A stretch of DNA of 64,000 nt, from the NCBI RefSeq assembly GCF_900113285.1, contig NZ_FOOT01000002.1, positions 682,001-746,000 of the forward strand. The letters are read 5' to 3'. Positions 25,166 through 33,750 of the stretch are shown piece after piece. Under the pieces are notes generated by a model. It worked only from the letters and a program-made list of their open reading frames with translations. It was not told the origin of the DNA and did no database searches. The translations under genes and the position numbers were made by a program. Source of the stretch: Pontibacter chinhatensis. GTDB lineage: Bacteria > Bacteroidota > Bacteroidia > Cytophagales > Hymenobacteraceae. Within the stretch, counting starts at the first letter, position 1, and each line of letters starts with the position of its first letter.

Positions 25166-26107
25166 CTAATAAGCGATGTGTAGTAACGCGTCGCCTTGGT
25201 TTACCACCGGCATGTTGTTGAGACCCACCACGTGCCCACTGGCCGGGGAATTCAGGCGTACTTCCATTTCGCCGTAAGGGTCGGTGATGCTGCCGATGTG
25301 CTGGCCTTTCCTGACATAGTCACCGATGCTGATGGAGGTGCGCCAGAGGCCGGCGTTCTTAGCCCGTAGCCACATATCCTTCAAACATAATTTGGTGGTC
25401 TCGGAAGGCTCCACGCAGCTGGCCATCATACCCAAGTGGTGCAGCAGGCGGCAGGTCCCCTCAATACCCATGTTGATACCTTTCTCATCAAAGCGCAGGC
25501 TCTCGCCCGTCTCGTACACCAGAATGGATTTGCCCAGTTTGCCTGCTTCTTTTCTTAGCGACCCCTGCCGGTACGACGCGTTCAGCACAAAGGGCGGGGC
25601 AAAGGCATTGGCCAACTCGGCGTTCCGGTGGTCGCTAAGCACGCAGCGTATCTGCGGGTAGTTGGCGCGGCTGCGGCCCCCGGTATGGAAATCAAGGCCA
25701 TAGTCAATGTAAGGCATTACCTCCTTCATGAAGCGGTGCGCCACCCGGCTGGCCAGCGAGCCGTCGCGGTTACCCGGGAAGCTGCGGTTCACGTCCTTGC
25801 CGTCGGGCACCTCCCTGGAGAAGTTCAAAAAGCCGTAGATGTTCAGGATAGGCACGGCGATGATGGTCCCTTTCAGCGGGTACAGCATTTTGCGGGAAAT
25901 CATGCGTCGGATAATCTCGGTGCCGTTCACCTCATCGCCATGCATGCCTGCCATCAGAAGCACCACCGGCCCGTCGTGCACCGAGCGGAAAACGTAAACA
26001 GGAATCTCTATGACAGTGCCGCTGGGCAGTTTGCTGATAACCAGTTTGGTCAGTACTTTTTCACCACGGTCTATACTTCGACCGTTGATAACGATTGTTT
26101 CGGGCAT
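25166..26107 (-). CDS. AstE/AspA-type zinc deacylase/carboxypeptidase
   Basis: A 313-residue member of the succinylglutamate desuccinylase/aspartoacylase (M14) family. Zn ligands are visible as His56 and Glu59 in MHGDEVNGTE and His141 in LDFHTGG. The substrate loop DVNRSFPG is typical. Characterised relatives hydrolyse amide bonds of small acyl-amino acids. Its position one base after the RimK stop, in an operon with a retropepsin-like protease, suggests a role in removing or trimming glutamate (or other amino-acid) tags added by the ligase. That is inference; a purely metabolic role is also possible. Confidence 0.8.
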   Translation of the reverse strand: MPETIVINGRSIDRGEKVLTKLVISKLPSGTVIEIPVYVFRSVHDGPVVLLMAGMHGDEVNGTEIIRRMISRKMLYPLKGTIIAVPILNIYGFLNFSREVPDGKDVNRSFPGNRDGSLASRVAHRFMKEVMPYIDYGLDFHTGGRSRANYPQIRCVLSDHRNAELANAFAPPFVLNASYRQGSLRKEAGKLGKSILVYETGESLRFDEKGINMGIEGTCRLLHHLGMMASCVEPSETTKLCLKDMWLRAKNAGLWRTSISIGDYVRKGQHIGSITDPYGEMEVRLNSPASGHVVGLNNMPVVNQGDALLHIAY

Positions 26108-26108
26108 G

Positions 26109-27011
26109 CTACTCGTTTACTTTCTTCTTGGGCTTCTTCTTGGTCAGGCCCTCCACATACTCTATTATTTTTCCGGCGATGTCCTTTTGGGTGGCTTTCT
26201 CGATGCCTTCCAGCCCCGGCGAGGAGTTCACCTCCAGGATGAGTGGCCCACGCTTGGACTGCAGCAGGTCCACACCGGCAATGCCCAGGCCCAGCGATTT
26301 GGCGGCTAACAGCGCAGCGGCCTTCTCCTGCCGGCTCAGCTTGATGAGCTGGGCCTTACCACCGCGGTGCAGGTTAGAGCGGAACTCGCCTTCCTTGCCC
26401 TGGCGCTTCATGGCCCCCACCACTTCGCCGTTCACCACAAAGGCCCGGATGTCGGCGCCTCCGGCCTCAGAGATAAACTCCTGCACAATAATGCGCGCCT
26501 TCAGGTTATGGAACGCCTCGATTACCGACTCGGCGGCCTTGCGGGTTTCGGCCAGCACGACGCCCAAACCCTGCGTGCCTTCCAGCAGCTTTATCACGAG
26601 CGGCGCGCCGCCTACCTCTTTTACCAGCTCCGAGGTTTCTTTGGAGTAATTGGTAAAAGCAGTTTTAGGTAGCCCCAGCCCGGCGCGACCGAGTATCTGC
26701 ATGGAGCGCAGCTTGTCGCGCGAGCGCACGATGGCCTGCGAGTCTACGGCGCTTTTCACTTTCATCATCTCAAATTGGCGCACCACGGCCGTGCCGTAAA
26801 ATGTTACGGAGGCCCCGATTCGCGGGATAATCGCATCCACATCGGTCAGGCGTTCGCCTTTGTAGAGAATGTGCGGGTCGCCCTGCTCAATCACGAGGTC
26901 GCAGCGCAGGTGGTCTAGAACAACGGCCTCGTGCCCCCGCTGCTCTGCCGCCTCCACCAGCCGACGGGTAGAGTACAGCTTGGGGTTGCGGGAGAGAATA
27001 GCAATCTTCAT
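26109..27011 (-). CDS. rimK: RimK-type ATP-grasp glutamate ligase
   Basis: A 300-residue ATP-grasp ligase with the same length as E. coli RimK, which adds Glu to the C-terminus of ribosomal protein S6. It has the N-terminal fold ([29 protein letters not shown]), then the ATP-binding core [21 protein letters not shown], and the metal/catalytic region [35 protein letters not shown] and [18 protein letters not shown]. The Lys-rich C-terminus ([11 protein letters not shown]) is not part of the fold. In this operon the partner genes are a retropepsin-like protease and an AstE-like deacylase. The likely target is S6, but related ligases modify other proteins or make small peptides. Confidence 0.85.
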   Translation of the reverse strand: MKIAILSRNPKLYSTRRLVEAAEQRGHEAVVLDHLRCDLVIEQGDPHILYKGERLTDVDAIIPRIGASVTFYGTAVVRQFEMMKVKSAVDSQAIVRSRDKLRSMQILGRAGLGLPKTAFTNYSKETSELVKEVGGAPLVIKLLEGTQGLGVVLAETRKAAESVIEAFHNLKARIIVQEFISEAGGADIRAFVVNGEVVGAMKRQGKEGEFRSNLHRGGKAQLIKLSRQEKAAALLAAKSLGLGIAGVDLLQSKRGPLILEVNSSPGLEGIEKATQKDIAGKIIEYVEGLTKKKPKKKVNE

Positions 27012-27020
27012 AAAATGCTT

Positions 27021-27503
27021 TTATTTCTGTTGGTGTTTGATTTTATACTTGTGGGCCAGGTTCTTTTTAGCCACGTCGACTATAAAGCGGCCCTGGAGCA
27101 GCTTTCGCCCGATGAGGACCGGGTACTTCATGTCGCTGCGGTCTGAGAGCGAGAACTCGGCCTCTATCTCCTCGTCGAAGAGTTTGATGGTTGTACGGAT
27201 AACGTAGCGCTCCTGCTTCTCTCCGATGGAGCTTTTTATTTCGCGCAGCTCGTAGGAGGTGAACTCCAGCTTTTTGTGGTTATACTGTGGATGAGAGGGG
27301 TCCAGCAAATCCAGGGCGATGACCTTGGTGCCGTCCGGGCGCACCTCTTCGTGTATGTCGGAACAGTGGATGGCTGATGTAAACGCACCGGTGTCCACCT
27401 TGGCTTCTATTTCCTCGATGTCGAGCAGCGGGAAAGAGACCAGCTCGCGCCGCCCTATCAGCTTTTTCTCCGGCTTGGGTTGGTGTAGTTTTTTCTCCTT
27501 CAT
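27021..27503 (-). CDS. retropepsin-like protease (PF05618, RimB-like)
   Basis: A 160-residue protein of the family once called ATP-dependent zinc protease, now seen as a retropepsin-like fold. The active-site-like signature is VDTGAFTSAIHC (Asp-Thr-Gly), typical of aspartic proteases, with a second conserved block YPVLIGRKLL. In Pseudomonas a similar protein, RimB, is encoded with RimK and modulates S6 modification. Its start at 27503 is the only good ATG. It heads the operon, nine bases before RimK, so the order is protease, ligase, deacylase. Confidence 0.8.
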   Translation of the reverse strand: MKEKKLHQPKPEKKLIGRRELVSFPLLDIEEIEAKVDTGAFTSAIHCSDIHEEVRPDGTKVIALDLLDPSHPQYNHKKLEFTSYELREIKSSIGEKQERYVIRTTIKLFDEEIEAEFSLSDRSDMKYPVLIGRKLLQGRFIVDVAKKNLAHKYKIKHQQK

Positions 27504-27599
27504 CAGCGGCTAAAGATAAGGCGATAATCAGCAATTATGCACTACCTCTTTGTGAATTTAATCAAAGTATAAAACGAGGCTTTTGGTTCACGGATGTTG

Positions 27600-28190
27600 C
27601 TGTTTTATACTTTATACTCTGGTTTATACTTTCTCTGGCACAAGCATCCCCTTGTGCCTATAACTGTTTTATGTCGCAAGTCTTCAGACTTGTGCCTTAT
27701 GATGGCGTCGGGTTTGTAACCCGACTGGCTTGAAAAGCCATACTTATACTTTAGCTCTACTTTCATACTTGCCAGCTTATACTTCTCCGAGTCACCGCTT
27801 CCTGCAACTGGAACCAAGCTATCCTTCCTAGCTGCCGTTCCTCCTCCAGCCCCACTTGCCTAAAGTTTCATCAATAGCTTTGGCTCCCTCAAGGCCGGGA
27901 GGCCTCGTTTTCCCGCTCGGCGCTGGGAGCTTTTCCTTTGCTCCTGACGTCGCAATGCCCTCCGGGCACCGGAAAAACTCGCATAGGCGCCTCCCAGAAA
28001 AACTGGAAACAGGTTCGATAGCCACTACCCCTGCTATAGAACAAGTATAGACTGTCTTCTTGAGGACAAGTGTTCGAAACTTGCGAGCAAAGCTCAATAG
28101 AGGTGTAATCGTTAACAGAAATTCCCCGCCTTAGACAAGGAGGGGTTGGGGGTGGTTGGACCCGGCACAGTAAAAGCTCCCTCCCCTACT
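27600..28190 (+). repeat. composite intergenic repeat, copy C with hairpin array
   Basis: The 710-bp gap starts with dense TATACTT copies. Four small hairpins follow in a row: ggcacaag/cttgtgcc (27637-27658), gcaagtc/gacttgtgc (about 27675-27695), gtcgggtt/aacccgac (27707-27725), ggct/agcc (27727-27739). Then come divergent forms of the composite modules: ggccgggaggcctcg, a gggcaccggaaaa block, ggttcgatagcc, and aaggaggggttgggggtgg ending in the ttggacccggc block. It has no credible gene. Confidence 0.7.
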
Positions 28191-28213
28191 CTTAGGGGAG
28201 GGAGGCCTATACT

Positions 28214-29419
28214 TTACTTCGCATAAGTGATGCGGTAAATAGCATTGTACTTGTCGTCAGACACGAGCAGGGAGCCGTCTTTCATCACCAGCACATCCAC
28301 GGGGCGTCCCCAGTCCTTCTCACCTTCCAGCCAGCCTTCGGCGAAAGGCTCGTAGCTGGTGATGTTGCCGCTGCCGTCGGTTATGGCTTGCATCAGACGA
28401 TAACCGCTTTTCTCGGAGCGGTTCCAAGAGCCGTGCTCGGCAATGAAAATGCGGTTTTTATACTCCTGCGGAAACATCTTGCCGGTGTAGAACTTCATGC
28501 CCAAGGCCGCACCATGCGGGGTCAGGTTCTGGACGGGTGCCACAAAATCCTGGCAGTTGCCCTGCTTGCCAAACTCGGGGTCGGAGATGGTGCCGGCATG
28601 GCAGTAGGGGTAGCCGAAATGTTGGCCTTTCTCAGTGGCACGGTTCAGCTCGTCGGGTGGCAGGTTATCGCCCATCATGTCGCGGCCGTTGTCGGTGAAG
28701 TATAAATTCTTGGTTTCCGGGTGCCAGTCGAAACCCACCGTGTTGCGCACGCCCTCGGCGTATACTTCCATGCCAGTGCCGTCGGGGTTAAGGCGCGTGA
28801 TGCTGGCGTAAACCGGGTCTTTTTCTTTACAAATGTTGCAGGGCGCTCCCACCGGCACATACAGTTTCCCGTCCGGACCAAAGGCGATGTACTTCCAGCC
28901 ATGGTGGGTTTCGGTAGGATACTTATCGTACACCACTTCATACTTCGGTTTGTTGCGGAAGGTCTGCTCGATGTTCGGGAATTTGAGGATACGGCTGATT
29001 TCGGCCACATAAAGGTCGCCATTGCGTAGCGCTACTCCATTCGGTGAGGTGAGTCCCGAGGCTACCTCCACCACCTCATCGGCCTTGCCGTCTTTGTTGG
29101 CATCCACCACCGCGAATACCTTGTCGTTGCTGCGCGTGCCCACAAACAGGATACCCGTCTCACTCATGGCCATGGAGCGGGCATTTTCCACGTCCCTGGC
29201 GTAGAAGTCTATCCGGAAGCCCTCGGGTAACTTTATCCGCTCCAGGTCCTTGTCTACCGGTCCGGTGGGCAAGCCGATGCCACCGCCTTCATCTTCGGCC
29301 TGTTCGTTCTCGGTAGGCCCTGTTTTGGCAGTGTCCTTGTTCTCGCTCTCGGAGTCGCAACTCATGCTTAGGGTGCTGATGGCGAAGGCCAGGCAGAGGA
29401 AGCGCAGTGTTCTTTTCAT
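28214..29419 (-). CDS. PQQ-dependent glucose/sorbosone dehydrogenase-like lipoprotein
   Basis: A 401-residue lipoprotein (lipidated Cys21 after LSMS) with the six-bladed propeller of the GSDH/sorbosone dehydrogenase family, which oxidises sugars in the periplasm with PQQ. Family blocks are LPEGFRIDFYARDVENAR, then RNTVGFDWHPETKNLYFTDNGRD, IAEHGSWNRSEKSGYR and WGRPVDVLVMKDGSLLVSDD. Cys pairs in PCNICKEKD and the YCHAG...GNC region could form disulfides or bind heme or metal. No PQQ-biosynthesis genes are visible here, so the cofactor is presumably made elsewhere or taken up. It is monocistronic. Confidence 0.85.
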   Translation of the reverse strand: MKRTLRFLCLAFAISTLSMSCDSESENKDTAKTGPTENEQAEDEGGGIGLPTGPVDKDLERIKLPEGFRIDFYARDVENARSMAMSETGILFVGTRSNDKVFAVVDANKDGKADEVVEVASGLTSPNGVALRNGDLYVAEISRILKFPNIEQTFRNKPKYEVVYDKYPTETHHGWKYIAFGPDGKLYVPVGAPCNICKEKDPVYASITRLNPDGTGMEVYAEGVRNTVGFDWHPETKNLYFTDNGRDMMGDNLPPDELNRATEKGQHFGYPYCHAGTISDPEFGKQGNCQDFVAPVQNLTPHGAALGMKFYTGKMFPQEYKNRIFIAEHGSWNRSEKSGYRLMQAITDGSGNITSYEPFAEGWLEGEKDWGRPVDVLVMKDGSLLVSDDKYNAIYRITYAK

Positions 29420-29528
29420 GTACAGCAGGTTTGGTTTTGTTTGGATGATAAAGGTACTGTTTGGCAGGCCGTGCTGCTTTTACGATACGTATACTGTTGC
29501 AAGGGCACAATGTTTAAGCAGCAGGCAA

Positions 29529-30071
29529 ATGGCAAAGTATAAAGTAGTAGTATGCGGGATGACATTGGCTCTGCTGGCAGCAGTGCCCGCTGCGGCGCAG
29601 GACCCGGATTCACTGGCGGTACAGCGGCAGGCGCTTAACCAGCAGCCAGGGATGGAGAATGTGGAGTCGCTGGCCCTGCTGCTGCACCAGGCACTGCAAC
29701 ATAACAGTTTCGATACCATCCGGCAGCACCTGGTCAACAAGCAGGTGTATGATAAAATGCTGAAACTCGGCACGGCCTCTGTGCGCGAAACACTCCTGCT
29801 CTACGCCCCTACCGATATGCTGCAGGACTTTCAGCGGGATTTTAATAGGGTGGTTCAGGATGGGGTAACGCTGGAGGTAGACTGGCCCACCACATTCATC
29901 CAGGAGTCGCTCACTGCCGATATCTCCCCTACCGAAAACGCTATTATTTTTCCGGTACAACTGCAGCTAAGCTCCGCTTCGGGTTTGCCCTTTCAAGTAC
30001 AGGTGAATGTTGCTCGCCTCGATGGCCGCTACTATTTTCTGCCGCCGCTGCGCCTGACGGAACAATACTAA
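29529..30071 (+). CDS. hypothetical secreted protein
   Basis: A 180-residue protein from the ATG at 29529, with a signal peptide (MAKYKVVVCGMTLALLAAVPAAAQ) just ahead of a soluble helical stretch (ESLALLLHQALQHNSFDTIRQHLVNKQVYDKML) and then beta-strands at the C-terminus (FQVQVNVARLDGRYYFLPPLRL). A longer frame upstream overlaps the divergent lipoprotein gene and is not credible. I do not recognise the family. The motif AAGTATA lies in the second to fourth codons. Confidence 0.55.
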   Translation: MAKYKVVVCGMTLALLAAVPAAAQDPDSLAVQRQALNQQPGMENVESLALLLHQALQHNSFDTIRQHLVNKQVYDKMLKLGTASVRETLLLYAPTDMLQDFQRDFNRVVQDGVTLEVDWPTTFIQESLTADISPTENAIIFPVQLQLSSASGLPFQVQVNVARLDGRYYFLPPLRLTEQY

Positions 30072-30145
30072 GGGGAGTTAAGAGTTAAGAATGAAGTATA
30101 GGCTGCAGAAGTATAGAACTTAACTTACGCTCTACCGCCTTTGTG

Positions 30146-30180
30146 AAGGTGTAAACCCACCCCTGCCCCTCCAAGGAGGG
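30146..30180 (+). repeat. single composite-repeat module
   Basis: ggtgtaaacccacccctgcc followed by ctccaaggaggggaa is an isolated copy of the module seen at 40.9 kb and inside copy B. Confidence 0.6.
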
Positions 30181-30252
30181 GAATTATATTACAGCTATAG
30201 GAGCTCTCCTCCTCGTTGGAGTTAGTCAACACTTAGGTTTTGAAAGTATAAA

Positions 30253-31065
30253 TCAGTCTTCCTTGGAGCTGCGCCTGCGGTGCAGCAGCTCGGCTACTTC
30301 CTGCAACAGGTGGGAATGGCCGGTTTTAAGTATAACCAACTCCCCTTTCTCCAGCGCGTCCATAAACACTGACACCCGTTTTGGGGAAATAATCTCGTCG
30401 TACTCGCCCAGAAACATCGTCACCGGCACATGATGTTGGTTCAGCAGCTGCACTATTTTCCGGATATCAAAGTTTAACTCGCGGAAGCCGATCCAGCTGC
30501 GGTATACGCGCAGGCGCTTGGGCGTGCTGTCCATCTGGTAGCGCGCAAACCGGATGAGGCTCTTGTGTACCAGGTTGTAGCGCTGCAGCATCCGCAGCAT
30601 CCCAAAGAAGAACTCCGGCTTTACCACCGTGCGCTTAAAGAGCTGCTGCAGCCAGCCAGGGTAGGTGGCAATGTTGTACCAGAAGCTCGTCTTAATGCCG
30701 TCCGGGGCAATCAGGAAAAGCTCTCGGATGCGTTGGGGCATGCACTCCACCAAGGTTAGCGCAAACTTGCCGCCCATGCTGAAGCCCATCAGCGAGAATT
30801 CCTGTATCTCCTGCTTCTCCAGAAACCGCTCGATAAAGCCTTCCAGAAACTCCTTGGAGAGGGGCATGTTGTGCTTGTTGAGGTAGCTGCGCCCATGAAA
30901 GAACAGGTCGAAGGCGTAGATGGTGTAATCCTCGCCCAGCGCCTTCTCCATCGGCAGGTAGTAGCTGCTGCTCTGCCCATACCCGTGGAAGGCCAGCATT
31001 ACGCGCCTCCCCCGCCCGATGACGCGGTAAAACAGCTTCGATTTATCTTGGAGGAGGTAAGGCAA
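30253..31065 (-). CDS. alpha/beta-fold hydrolase
   Basis: A 270-residue alpha/beta hydrolase. The nucleophile elbow is GFSMGG (about Ser95), the oxyanion/HG motif is AFHGYGQSSS, an acidic residue lies in LGEYDEIISPKR, and the catalytic His is near the end (LKTGHSHLLQEVAEL). The substrate is not predictable. The start is a TTG at 31065; no ATG lies upstream in frame, and the next internal Met (in RRVMLAFHG) would remove the first strand. The start is directly next to a GAGTT-rich repeat that separates it from the DUF502 gene, so promoter and start deserve a check. Confidence 0.7.
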   Translation of the reverse strand: MPYLLQDKSKLFYRVIGRGRRVMLAFHGYGQSSSYYLPMEKALGEDYTIYAFDLFFHGRSYLNKHNMPLSKEFLEGFIERFLEKQEIQEFSLMGFSMGGKFALTLVECMPQRIRELFLIAPDGIKTSFWYNIATYPGWLQQLFKRTVVKPEFFFGMLRMLQRYNLVHKSLIRFARYQMDSTPKRLRVYRSWIGFRELNFDIRKIVQLLNQHHVPVTMFLGEYDEIISPKRVSVFMDALEKGELVILKTGHSHLLQEVAELLHRRRSSKED

Positions 31066-31067
31066 GT

Positions 31068-31255
31068 GGAGTTAGAGAGTTTAGGAGTTGAGGAGTTTGA
31101 GAGTGGTGAGTTAAAGTATAGAATGACCTTTATTTAAAGTATAAAGTACGGAGAGTAAATAGGGAAGTATAAACTGAAAGAAGCAGCAAAGTATAAACTT
31201 CGTTTTATCATCACTCCTAAACTCTCTAACTCCCCAACTCTCTAACTTTCTACAG
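31068..31255. repeat. inverted GAGTTAGAGAGTT-type repeat pair
   Basis: The left arm (about 31068-31117, gagttagagagtttaggag and variants) and right arm (about 31211-31250, the complement) flank about 95 bp that hold AAGTATA copies. They sit between the hydrolase and DUF502 genes and could form a cruciform or hairpin. Confidence 0.55.
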
Positions 31256-31792
31256 TTTCGATACGCCGCCGGAGACGATGAACTTCATGACCTCGGAGCT
31301 AGGCAGGTTGAGGTAGGTGACGTTGCGGCGGGGCACCAGGAACAGCTCGCCGGAGAAGTTGTAGGAGTGCGGGAAGTATACCGCCACCTTATCTTCGATG
31401 TTCAGTTGCAACAGGGTGTCCTGCGTCACAAAGCCCAGCTTGTGGTTCTCCGAGTCTTCGCTCATCTTCACCATTACCGGGCGGTTAAACTTTTGGTTGT
31501 CGCCCACAAAGGCATCAAACAGGTCTTTAATGCTCGAGTAGATGATGCTGATGATCGGCACTTTGTGCACCAGCGTCTCCACAGCCACGAAGAAAGGCTT
31601 CACAAAGAACGAGGAGCCAATAAAGCCCACAATGGTCAGCAGCGCCATCATCAGCAGGATGCCCAACCCGGGTATGCCCAGGTCAAAAATGCTGTTGAGC
31701 CAGTCTATAATCCCGACCACAATAAAGACTGTGATGGCGATCGGGGCAATAATCAGAAGTCCGTTTAAGAAGTAGCGGAAAAGGGTTCTCAT
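31250..31792 (-). CDS. DUF502 family integral membrane protein
   Basis: A 180-residue membrane protein. Two transmembrane helices lie at residues about 8-30 (FLNGLLIIAPIAITVFIVVGII) and 45-70 (LGILLMMALLTIVGFIGSSFFV). A conserved soluble block, FVAVETLVHKVPIISIIYSSIKDLFDAF, follows, with a C-terminal beta-rich part (VAVYFPHSYNFSGELFLVP). DUF502 proteins are widespread, sit in the inner membrane and have no settled function. The ATG at 31792 is preferred to one at 31828, which lies in an ispH terminator. Confidence 0.8.
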   Translation of the reverse strand: MRTLFRYFLNGLLIIAPIAITVFIVVGIIDWLNSIFDLGIPGLGILLMMALLTIVGFIGSSFFVKPFFVAVETLVHKVPIISIIYSSIKDLFDAFVGDNQKFNRPVMVKMSEDSENHKLGFVTQDTLLQLNIEDKVAVYFPHSYNFSGELFLVPRRNVTYLNLPSSEVMKFIVSGGVSKL

Positions 31793-31805
31793 GGTGTTTG
31801 GTGCA

Positions 31806-31833
31806 TAAAAAAGGCTTTGCCGAAGCAAAGCCT
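31806..31833 (-). terminator. terminator after ispH
   Basis: A 9-bp stem (31812-31820 with 31825-31833) and tetraloop cgaa, with a run of six or more Ts on the minus strand. Confidence 0.8.
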
Positions 31834-31870
31834 AAATTAGCAAAAAGCCTTTATAGTAAGTTGCTAATAT

Positions 31871-32764
31871 TTATACTTGCTCTGTCTCCAAGGCGGTTAT
31901 ACCGGCCGCTACCTGCTCCATCAACCACATGGGCGTAGAGGTAGCTCCGCAAATCCCCACACTGCTGGCTCCTTCGAACCACTCGCGCTGCAGCTCCTGC
32001 TCATTTTCCACGAAGTAGCTGTTGGGGTTATGCTGCTTACATACGCTATATAGGGCCTTTCCGTTAGAGCTTTTCTTGCCGCTCACAAACACAATTACGT
32101 CGTGCTCCGTGGAGAACCTGGCCAGCTGCGGCTCGCGGTTCGACACCTGGCGGCAAATGCTGTCGTTGGCATCAAAATTCGGCACTACTTTACTGTCCTG
32201 GTTGGCCTGCTGCAGGCGCTCCTCTATCAGCGACTTGATGTTGTAAAAACCTTTGGTGCTCTTGGTGGTCTGGCTGAACAGCGTAACCGGTCGGGTAAAG
32301 TCAATCTTCTCCAGATCCTCCTCCGTGGTGACAATAATCGCCTCGTCGCGTGTCTGGCCGGCCAGGCCGATAACCTCCGCGTGGCCCACCTGCCCATAGA
32401 TCACCACCTGCGCATCCGCCGCCTTACCCGAGTCGAAGGCATGCTTTACGCGATTCTGCAGTTTCAGCACCACCGGGCACGAGGCATCAATCAGCTCGAT
32501 GTTGTTCTCCAGGGCCAGCTTATATGTTTCCGGCGGCTCCCCGTGCGCCCGGATCAGCACCTTGCAGTCGCGCAGCTCCTTCAGCTGCTCGCGATCGATG
32601 ATGCGCAGGCCCTTCTCATAGAGGCGCTTTACCTCCATGCTGTTGTGCACAATGTCGCCGAGGCAGTACAGCTCCTCGCAGGTTTCCATCTCATCCTCGG
32701 CCATCTGTATGGCGAACTCTACGCCGAAGCAGTAGCCGGAATTCTTGTCTATGGTTACGTTCAT
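31871..32764 (-). CDS. ispH: 4-hydroxy-3-methylbut-2-enyl diphosphate reductase
   Basis: IspH catalyses the last step of the MEP pathway, reducing HMBPP to IPP and DMAPP with a 4Fe-4S cluster. The protein has 297 residues. The cluster Cys residues are in SGYCFGVE (Cys12), IDASCPVV (about Cys94) and the NDSICRQVSNRE block (about Cys200). HGE of IRAHGEPPE and a His in VGHAEV are the conserved substrate-binding loops. Its ATG overlaps the cmk stop (ATGA), giving a translationally coupled cmk-ispH pair common in Bacteroidota. A terminator follows. Confidence 0.95.
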   Translation of the reverse strand: MNVTIDKNSGYCFGVEFAIQMAEDEMETCEELYCLGDIVHNSMEVKRLYEKGLRIIDREQLKELRDCKVLIRAHGEPPETYKLALENNIELIDASCPVVLKLQNRVKHAFDSGKAADAQVVIYGQVGHAEVIGLAGQTRDEAIIVTTEEDLEKIDFTRPVTLFSQTTKSTKGFYNIKSLIEERLQQANQDSKVVPNFDANDSICRQVSNREPQLARFSTEHDVIVFVSGKKSSNGKALYSVCKQHNPNSYFVENEQELQREWFEGASSVGICGATSTPMWLMEQVAAGITALETEQV

Positions 32765-33483
32765 CTCTCTAAGTTCATTTCTTGCTCTTGGGCCGCATAC
32801 TCGTTGCGCAGGAGCTGGGCCGTTACGCGTTCAATCACAAACTCTACCTGCTCGTCAATAGTCATGTGCGAGGTGTCCAGCAGGTGGGCATCCTCAGCCC
32901 GGCGCAGCGGGCTTTCGGCCCGGGTAGAGTCGATGTGGTCGCGTTTGAGCAGGTTTTCACGTATATCGTCGTAATTGACCAGTTGCTTCTTTTGCAGCAG
33001 TTCTTCTTGGCGGCGCTTGGTGCGGGTATCCACGTCGGCCGTCATAAAGATCTTTACCTCGGCATCCGGGAAAACAGCCGTTCCGATATCACGACCGTCC
33101 ATCACCACGCCACGCTTTTTACCCATTTTCTGCTGCTGGGCCACCATGGCGCGGCGCACCTCAGGTATCACGCTCACCTCACTTACCTTGTCAGAGATGT
33201 ACATCTTGCGAATCTCATCCTCCACATTCAGGCCGTTGAGGAAAACCTCGTTGCGCTGCTTCTTGGGGTTGTAATGAAACTCGACCTCGATTTTACTGAG
33301 CGCGTCCTTTATCTCCTTGGGGTTGGTAAGCGAAACGTGGTGCTCGAGAAAGTATAATGTAACCGCCCGGTACATGGCTCCGGTATCAATGTAGGCATAA
33401 CCGAGCTCGGCAGCCACTAGTTTGGCTGTAGTGCTTTTGCCGCATGAGGAGTAACCATCGAGCGCAATTACAATTTTCTTCAT
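32761..33483 (-). CDS. cmk: cytidylate kinase
   Basis: (d)CMP kinase phosphorylates CMP and dCMP for nucleic-acid synthesis. The 240-residue protein starts MKKIVIALDGYSSCGKSTTAK, carrying the P-loop GYSSCGKST. It continues with YIDTGAMYRA and MDGRDIGTAVFP, both family signatures, and a lid TRAESPLRRAEDA. The ATG at 33483 was chosen over 33498 because the extension lacks conservation. It is the first gene of the cmk-ispH pair, overlapping ispH by four bases. A small lipoprotein gene lies just upstream and may share the promoter. Confidence 0.9.
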   Translation of the reverse strand: MKKIVIALDGYSSCGKSTTAKLVAAELGYAYIDTGAMYRAVTLYFLEHHVSLTNPKEIKDALSKIEVEFHYNPKKQRNEVFLNGLNVEDEIRKMYISDKVSEVSVIPEVRRAMVAQQQKMGKKRGVVMDGRDIGTAVFPDAEVKIFMTADVDTRTKRRQEELLQKKQLVNYDDIRENLLKRDHIDSTRAESPLRRAEDAHLLDTSHMTIDEQVEFVIERVTAQLLRNEYAAQEQEMNLER

Positions 33484-33507
33484 AACAGGGAGAATCAAAA
33501 AGGGGAA

Positions 33508-33663
33508 TTAGTTGGAGTCGCAGGGGCAAGGCATGTTACCGCTCTTGCTCTTTTTCATGTACTTAGCCGTTTTTTTCTGCTGTGGGGTTTTACCAGAGCA
33601 GCCGGCCAGCGTACCACTGGCTAAGAACCCTGCTAAAATGAAGTATGAAATTAACTTTCTCAA
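33508..33663 (-). CDS. small lipoprotein with C-terminal CPC motif
   Basis: A 51-residue lipoprotein, if translation starts at the TTG at 33663 (MRKLISYFILAGFLASGTLAGC, lipidated Cys22). The mature part is short and basic (GKTPQQKKTAKYMKKSKSGNMP) and ends CPCDSN. A probable -7 box, TATATTTG (33681-33688, minus strand), lies about 18 bp upstream. No strong ribosome site is evident and no ATG gives a proper signal, so the start is uncertain. I recall similar short Lys-rich lipoproteins with a CPC ending in other Bacteroidota. Its function is unknown; metal binding by the CPC is a possibility. Confidence 0.5.
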   Translation of the reverse strand: MRKLISYFILAGFLASGTLAGCSGKTPQQKKTAKYMKKSKSGNMPCPCDSN

Positions 33664-33680
33664 AGCGACTGATTTTAACG

Positions 33681-33688
33681 CAAATATA
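33681..33688 (-). promoter_or_regulatory. -7 box upstream of the small lipoprotein
   Basis: TATATTTG on the minus strand matches TAnnTTTG. No convincing TTTG element lies 19 bp upstream. Confidence 0.35.
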
Positions 33689-33750
33689 AGGTAATTTGCC
33701 GGTTTAAGCCCACCTGAAACGGGCAAAATTAAGTACAAAATTCACTGCCA

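Noticed and set aside
27637..27739. CRISPR-like array
   Set aside because: The hairpins differ from each other and there is no regular repeat-spacer pattern or cas gene in the window.
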